Below are positions 60,144 to 64,000 of a DNA stretch of 64,000 nucleotides, piece by piece. Source of the DNA: Micromonospora cremea (lineage in GTDB: Bacteria > Actinomycetota > Actinomycetes > Mycobacteriales > Micromonosporaceae). Under the pieces are notes generated by a model, which did not search any database, was not told where the DNA came from, and saw only the letters and a program-made list of their open reading frames with translations. The position numbers were made by a program, and so were the translations under genes. The stretch is from NCBI RefSeq assembly GCF_900143515.1, contig NZ_FSQT01000002.1:1737501-1801500 (forward strand). Reading direction: 5' to 3'. Within the stretch, counting starts at the first letter, position 1. Each line of letters begins with the position of its first letter.

Positions 60144-61840
60144 TCCGCATCGGCAACGCCTCCGGCTTCTACGGTGACCGGTTCACCGCCTGGCGGGAGA
60201 TGCTCGACGGCGGCGAGCTGGACGTGCTGACCGGCGACTACCTGGCCGAGCTGACCATGCTGATCCTCGGCCGGGACCGGCTGCGCGACCCCGATCTGGG
60301 CTACGCGAAGACCTTCCTGCGCCAGCTGGAGACCTGCCTCGGCACCGCCCTCGATCGGGGGACGCGGATCGTGACGAACGCCGGTGGGCTGAACCCGGCC
60401 GGCCTGGCCGCCGCCATCGACCGGCTCGCCGGCCGGCTGGACCTGCCGGTGCGGGTCGGGTACGTCGAGGGCGACGCGATCCAGCGACCCGACGCGCTGA
60501 CGGCGAACGCCTACCTGGGCGCGTTCGGGATCGCCGCCTGCCTCAACGGTGGGGCGGACGTGGTGGTCACCGGACGGGTCACCGACGCGTCGCTGGTGGT
60601 CGGCCCGGCCATCGCCCGCTACGGGTGGGGCCGCGACGACCTGGACGAGCTGGCCGGGGCGACCGTCGCGGGGCACCTCGTCGAGTGCGGCGCACAGGTC
60701 ACCGGGGGCAACTTCAGTTTCTTCACCGAGCTGCCCGATGGTGGGCACCGGCCCGGCTTCCCGATCGCCGAGGTGCACCCGGACGGTTCCACGGTGCTCA
60801 CCAAGCATCCGGGCACCGGCGGTGCGGTCACGGTGGAGACGGTCACCGCCCAGCTGCTCTACGAGGTCGGTGGGCCGGCGTACCTGGGGCCGGACGTGGT
60901 GACCCGGTTGGACAGCGTGACGTTGGGCCCGGACGGGCCGGATCGGGTCCGGGTCTCCGGCGTCCGGGGCACGCCTCCACCGGCCACCCTGAAGGTGGGC
61001 GTCAACAACCTCGGTGGCTTCCGCAACTCGATGACGTTCGTGCTCTGCGGGCTGGACATCGAGGCGAAGGCGGCCTTGGTCCGGGGGCAGGTCGAGGAGG
61101 CGGTGGGCAAGGACGGGCTGGAGTTCGTGCTGGCCCGCACCGACCATCCGGATGCCACCGACACCGAGGCGGCCAGCGCCCTGCTTCACGTACACCTGCG
61201 CGACAGCGACCGGACGCGGGCCGGCCGGGCCTTCTCGGCCGCCGCGGTGGAGCTGGCGCTCGCCTCGTACCCGGGCTGCACCCTGACCACCCTGCCGGGC
61301 GACGCGACGCCGTACGGCGTCTTCACCGCCGACACGGTGCCGCAGGACGCGGTGGCGCACGTCGCGGTGCTGCCCTCCGGTGAGCGGGTGCCGATCGCCC
61401 CACCGCCGACCACCTGTCTGCATGGGCCCCTTGTACAACAAAATCCGATAACAAGGGGCGCTTCCTCACCTCCTCGGACCCGACGCGGGGCGCTCGGCGA
61501 GCTGGTTGGCGCGCGCTCCGGGGACAAGGGCGGGGACGCCAACCTCGGCGTCTGGGCACGCTCCGACGCCGGGTACGCCTGGCTGCGCCACTGGTTGACC
61601 GTCGAACGGCTGGCCGAGCTGCTCCCGGAGACCGCACCGCTGGCCGTGCAGCGGTACGAGCTGCCGAACCTGCGCGCGGTCAACTTCGTGATCGAGGGCC
61701 TGCTCGGGGCCGGGGTGGCCGCGTCCACCCGGTTCGACCCGCAGGCCAAGGCGCTCGGCGAGCTGCTGCGCTCGCGGATCGTCGACCTGCCGGTCGACGT
61801 GCCGAGCGGGCCGGCGACATCGGGCGGGGTGGCGGCGTGA
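60140..61840 (+). CDS. AtuA-like protein with palindromic insertion
   Basis: The 566-residue protein belongs to the AtuA (DUF1446) family of the acyclic terpene utilisation pathway. The N-terminal domain has RIGNASGFYGDRFTAWREML, YLAELTMLILGR, RIVTNAGGLNP, DVVVTGRVTDASLVVGP and GGNFSFFTELPD. The smaller C-terminal domain begins GELVGARSGDKGGDANLGVWARS. Between them, about residues 427-443 (CLHGPLVQQNPITRGASS) are encoded by a palindromic repeat that keeps the frame. The GTG start overlaps the previous stop, and the stop overlaps the dehydrogenase start. Its biochemical role in the atu pathway is not known. Confidence 0.9.
   Translation: MIRIGNASGFYGDRFTAWREMLDGGELDVLTGDYLAELTMLILGRDRLRDPDLGYAKTFLRQLETCLGTALDRGTRIVTNAGGLNPAGLAAAIDRLAGRLDLPVRVGYVEGDAIQRPDALTANAYLGAFGIAACLNGGADVVVTGRVTDASLVVGPAIARYGWGRDDLDELAGATVAGHLVECGAQVTGGNFSFFTELPDGGHRPGFPIAEVHPDGSTVLTKHPGTGGAVTVETVTAQLLYEVGGPAYLGPDVVTRLDSVTLGPDGPDRVRVSGVRGTPPPATLKVGVNNLGGFRNSMTFVLCGLDIEAKAALVRGQVEEAVGKDGLEFVLARTDHPDATDTEAASALLHVHLRDSDRTRAGRAFSAAAVELALASYPGCTLTTLPGDATPYGVFTADTVPQDAVAHVAVLPSGERVPIAPPPTTCLHGPLVQQNPITRGASSPPRTRRGALGELVGARSGDKGGDANLGVWARSDAGYAWLRHWLTVERLAELLPETAPLAVQRYELPNLRAVNFVIEGLLGAGVAASTRFDPQAKALGELLRSRIVDLPVDVPSGPATSGGVAA
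61424..61466. repeat. Palindromic element family B, copy 2 (inside atuA-like CDS)
   Basis: GCCCCTTGT (61426-61434) pairs with ACAAGGGGC (61451-61459) across a 16-nt AT-rich loop, flanked by GG and GCTTCCT. The layout and arm sequence match the element at 11063-11110. It lies at the linker between the two AtuA domains. Confidence 0.7.
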
Positions 61841-63033
61841 GCATCGTGGACACCCCGGAGCGGCGGCAACTGCGCGAGCTGACCCGGGCCTTCGTGACCC
61901 GGGAGGTGCTGCCGCACCTGGACGACTGGGAACGGGCCGGCGAGGTGCCCCGGGCGCTGCACGCCACCGCCGCGAAGCTCGGTCTGCTCGGCATCGGCTT
62001 CCCCGAGTCGGTCGGTGGGAGCGGCGGCGACCTGCTCGACTCGATCCTCGTGACCGAGGAGCTGATCCGCTCCGGCGGCTCGTCCGGCCTGGTCGCGGCC
62101 CTGTTCACGCACGGCATCGCGCTGCCGCACATGGTCGCGGCATCCGGTGCCCGCACCGGTGGGTCGCTGGGCGGCCGGCTCGGCGGCGCGTCGACGGCCG
62201 GTGACGACGACCTGATCGAGCGGTACGTTCGACCCACGCTGGCCGGAACGATGATCGGGGCGCTGGCGATCACCGAGCCGGATGGCGGTTCGGACGTCGC
62301 CGGCATCCGTACCGTCGCCCGTCGGGACGGCGACCACTACGTGGTGAACGGGTCGAAGACCTACATCACCAGCGGCCACCGGGCCGACTTCGTGACCACC
62401 GCGGTCTGCACCGACTTTCCGGGCAGCGGGGAGCTCAGCCTGCTCGTCATCGACAAGGGCAGTCCCGGGTTCACTGTGGGGCGCCGGCTGGAGAAGCTGG
62501 GCTGGCACTGCTCGGACACCGCCGAGCTCTCCTTCGCCGACGTACGGGTGCCGGTGGGCAACCGGATCGGTGCGGAGAACACCGGCTTCCTGGCGATCAT
62601 GCAGCACTTCGCCGCGGAGCGGCTCTCGCTGGCCACCCAGGCGTACGCCACGGCGCAGCGCTGCGTCGAGCTGGCGGTGCGCTGGTGCCGGGACCGGGAG
62701 ACCTTCGGCCGCCCACTGGCCAGCCGGCAGCTGGTCCGGCACCGGCTGGCCGAGATGCACACCCGGGCCGAGGCGGCCCGGTCGTACGTGCACGAGGTGG
62801 CCGGACGGGTGGCGGCCGGCGAGCCGGTGGTGACCGAGGTGGCGATGGCCAAGAACGTCGCGGTGGCCGCCTGCGACCACGTCGTCGACCAGGCGTTGCA
62901 GTTGCATGGCGGCTTCGGCTACCTGCGCGACGCCGAGGTGGAGCGGCACTACCGGGACGCCCGGATCCTCGGCATCGGCGGCGGCACCACCGAGATCATG
63001 AACGAGATCATCGCGAAAGGCATGGGCCTGTGA
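61837..63033 (+). CDS. Acyl-CoA dehydrogenase (AtuD/LiuA-like)
   Basis: The 398-residue flavoenzyme should introduce a 2,3-double bond into an acyl-CoA, probably citronellyl-CoA or isovaleryl-CoA judging by its neighbours. Motifs include GALAITEPDGGSDVAGI (FAD/substrate), NGSKTYITSG, FGRPLASRQLV and the C-terminal DQALQLHGGFGYLRDAEVERHYRDARILGIGGGTTEIM. A Gly/Ala-rich insertion (ARTGGSLGGRLGGASTAG, about residues 107-124) before the ERYVRPTLAG segment is unusual. GTG start 61837 overlaps the atuA stop (GTGA). Confidence 0.93.
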   Translation: MSIVDTPERRQLRELTRAFVTREVLPHLDDWERAGEVPRALHATAAKLGLLGIGFPESVGGSGGDLLDSILVTEELIRSGGSSGLVAALFTHGIALPHMVAASGARTGGSLGGRLGGASTAGDDDLIERYVRPTLAGTMIGALAITEPDGGSDVAGIRTVARRDGDHYVVNGSKTYITSGHRADFVTTAVCTDFPGSGELSLLVIDKGSPGFTVGRRLEKLGWHCSDTAELSFADVRVPVGNRIGAENTGFLAIMQHFAAERLSLATQAYATAQRCVELAVRWCRDRETFGRPLASRQLVRHRLAEMHTRAEAARSYVHEVAGRVAAGEPVVTEVAMAKNVAVAACDHVVDQALQLHGGFGYLRDAEVERHYRDARILGIGGGTTEIMNEIIAKGMGL

Positions 63034-63034
63034 G

Positions 63035-63066
63035 CGCGAGGAGTGAGCCGGGCCTGCGAGCCCCGC
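63035..63066 (+). repeat. Dispersed repeat family D, copy 2
   Basis: The GCGAGGAGTGAGC and TGCGAGCCCCGC blocks seen at 39917-39943 recur here, separated by six bases, in the gap between the dehydrogenase and the carboxylase genes. Confidence 0.7.
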
Positions 63067-63088
63067 GGTCGCGAGCGAAGGAGGCACG

Positions 63089-64000
63089 GTGAGCACGCTG
63101 GACAGCGCGATCGACCCGTCGGCACCCGGGTACGTGGCGAACCGGGCGGCGTTGCTGGACCGGCTGGCCGAGCTGGACGCCGCACTGGACCAGGCCCGGG
63201 CCGGCGGCGGCGAGAAGTACGTGACCCGGCACCACGCCCGCGGCAAGCTGCTGCCCCGGGAGCGGATCGAGCTGCTGGTGGACGCCGACAGCCCGTTCCT
63301 GGAGCTGTCGCCGGTCGCCGCCCACGGCACGGACTTCCCGGTCGGGGCCAGCGTGGTCACCGGAATCGGCGTGGTCGAGGGCGTGGAGTGCCTGATCGTC
63401 GCCAATGACCCGACGGTCCGCGGCGGAGCGGTCAACCCGTGGTCGCTGGCGAAGACCCGGCGGGCCGGGGAGATCGCGCTGGCCAACCGGCTGCCGATGG
63501 TCAATCTGGTCGAGTCGGCCGGGGCGGACCTGCCCACCCAGGCGGAGATCTTCATTCCGGGCGGCCGGGTGTTCCGTGACCTGACCCGGCTCTCGGCGGC
63601 CGGCATCCCCACGGTCAGCGTGGTCTTCGGCAACGCCACGGCCGGTGGCGCGTACGTGCCGGGGATGTCCGACCACGTGATCATGATCCGGGACCGGTCG
63701 CAGGTCTACCTGGCCGGGCCGCCGCTGGTGAAGATGGCCACCGGCGAGGTCACCGACGACGAGTCGCTGGGCGGCGCGGCGATGCACGCGGTCACGTCCG
63801 GGCTCGCCGACTACCTGGCCGAGGACGAGCGGGACGGCATCCGACTGGCCCGGCAGTGCGTCCGCCGGCTGAACTGGCGCAAGCAGGGCCCGCCGCCGCG
63901 CACCGCCGTCCCACAGCCACCGAAGTACGACCCGGAGGAGCTGCTCGGCATCGCCAGCGCCGACCTCAAGGTGCCGTTCGACCCGCGCGAGGTGCTGGCG
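63089..64000 (+). CDS. Acyl-CoA carboxylase, carboxyltransferase (beta) subunit, 3' end beyond window
   Basis: The partial reading frame (304 codons, still open at the window end) encodes a biotin-dependent carboxyltransferase of the AtuC/LiuB/AccD type, expected to carboxylate geranyl-CoA or 3-methylcrotonyl-CoA. It contains ARGKLLPRERIELLVD, CLIVANDPTVRGGAVNPWSL, RLPMVNLVESAGADLPTQAE, VVFGNATAGGAYVPGMSDHVIM and LAGPPLVKMATGEVTDDESL. The GTG at 63089 has AAGGAGG at the right distance. Only about 57% of the usual ~535 residues lies in the window. The biotin-carrying alpha subunit is presumably downstream. Confidence 0.93.
   Translation, partial: MSTLDSAIDPSAPGYVANRAALLDRLAELDAALDQARAGGGEKYVTRHHARGKLLPRERIELLVDADSPFLELSPVAAHGTDFPVGASVVTGIGVVEGVECLIVANDPTVRGGAVNPWSLAKTRRAGEIALANRLPMVNLVESAGADLPTQAEIFIPGGRVFRDLTRLSAAGIPTVSVVFGNATAGGAYVPGMSDHVIMIRDRSQVYLAGPPLVKMATGEVTDDESLGGAAMHAVTSGLADYLAEDERDGIRLARQCVRRLNWRKQGPPPRTAVPQPPKYDPEELLGIASADLKVPFDPREVLA

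Noticed and set aside
58259..61441. 1060-codon minus-strand frame opposite the TetR/atuA operon
   Set aside because: All known motifs lie on the plus strand; the minus frame is an artefact of high GC.
1..64000. tRNA, rRNA, CRISPR arrays and insertion-sequence transposases
   Set aside because: I looked for cloverleaf-like blocks, regular spacer repeats and transposase motifs and saw none; a covariance-model search could still find a small RNA.

Overview
The window looks like chromosome from a high-GC actinomycete, most likely a member of the Micromonosporaceae (Micromonospora/Salinispora type). The basis is very high GC with strong G/C at third codon positions, many GTG starts, the nucleoid protein Lsr2, type VII secretion proteins (EccD, MycP), MarP, a long-tailed PBP4-type carboxypeptidase, and a gene order that follows a block known from Mycobacterium tuberculosis (lsr2-lysS-coaX-panD-panC-DUF2520-DUF3180-folK-folB-folP-folE-ftsH-hpt-tilS-zincin-dacB-ppa, and marP-nudix-thioredoxin-nth-...-crp). 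The family assignment is inference; no rRNA, tRNA or CRISPR array is visible.

Layout. 0.1-13.8 kb: lsr2, lysS, a methyltransferase, coaX, a membrane PLD-like protein, nadB-nadC, a frameshifted lipoprotein, panD, panC and a DUF2520 dehydrogenase; then a relic of a phytase gene and an orphan pair of a MidA-like methyltransferase and nuoD. 13.9-24.0 kb: an Arg/Asp-rich membrane protein, an OpuC-type osmolyte ABC transporter, three membrane or small proteins, then DUF3180-folK-folB-folP. 24.0-36.9 kb: a plus-strand operon that resembles a type IV secretion apparatus (small two-TM protein, VirB3-like, VirB4 ATPase, VirB6/TrbL-like, VirB8-like, transglycosylase/M23 hydrolase, a FtsK-like protein with degenerate P-loops and a coiled-coil membrane protein). 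It separates folP from folE and carries no relaxase, integrase or att site that I can see. 37.0-46.9 kb: folE, ftsH, hpt, a 45-residue peptide with a divergent GlxA-type regulator, tilS, a zincin, dacB and ppa. 46.9-51.5 kb: eccD (3' frameshift), mycP and two PAP2 phosphatases. 51.5-57.6 kb: marP, NUDIX, thioredoxin-like lipoprotein, nth, CapA-like lipoprotein, CbiZ and crp. 57.7-64.0 kb: a metallophosphoesterase, then a TetR-controlled catabolic operon (DinB/maleylpyruvate isomerase-like, AtuA, acyl-CoA dehydrogenase, start of an acyl-CoA carboxylase beta subunit) resembling the acyclic terpene/leucine (atu/liu) pathway.

Main unusual signals. (1) Several families of short palindromic elements lie in or over protein genes. 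Two inverted copies with almost identical 26-nt loops but different, still complementary stems sit inside the midA-like gene; another family sits inside atuA between its two domains and upstream of the pan operon; a third covers the start of the VirB6-like gene. (2) A T4SS-like operon without DNA-processing genes interrupts a folate operon and has a near-consensus LexA box on its putative promoter. (3) There is a FtsK-like protein whose ATP-binding motifs are degraded. (4) A solitary NuoD is preceded, with overlapping stop and start codons, by the homologue of the enzyme that methylates NuoD in mitochondria. (5) Three one-base frameshifts may be sequencing errors or real decay.
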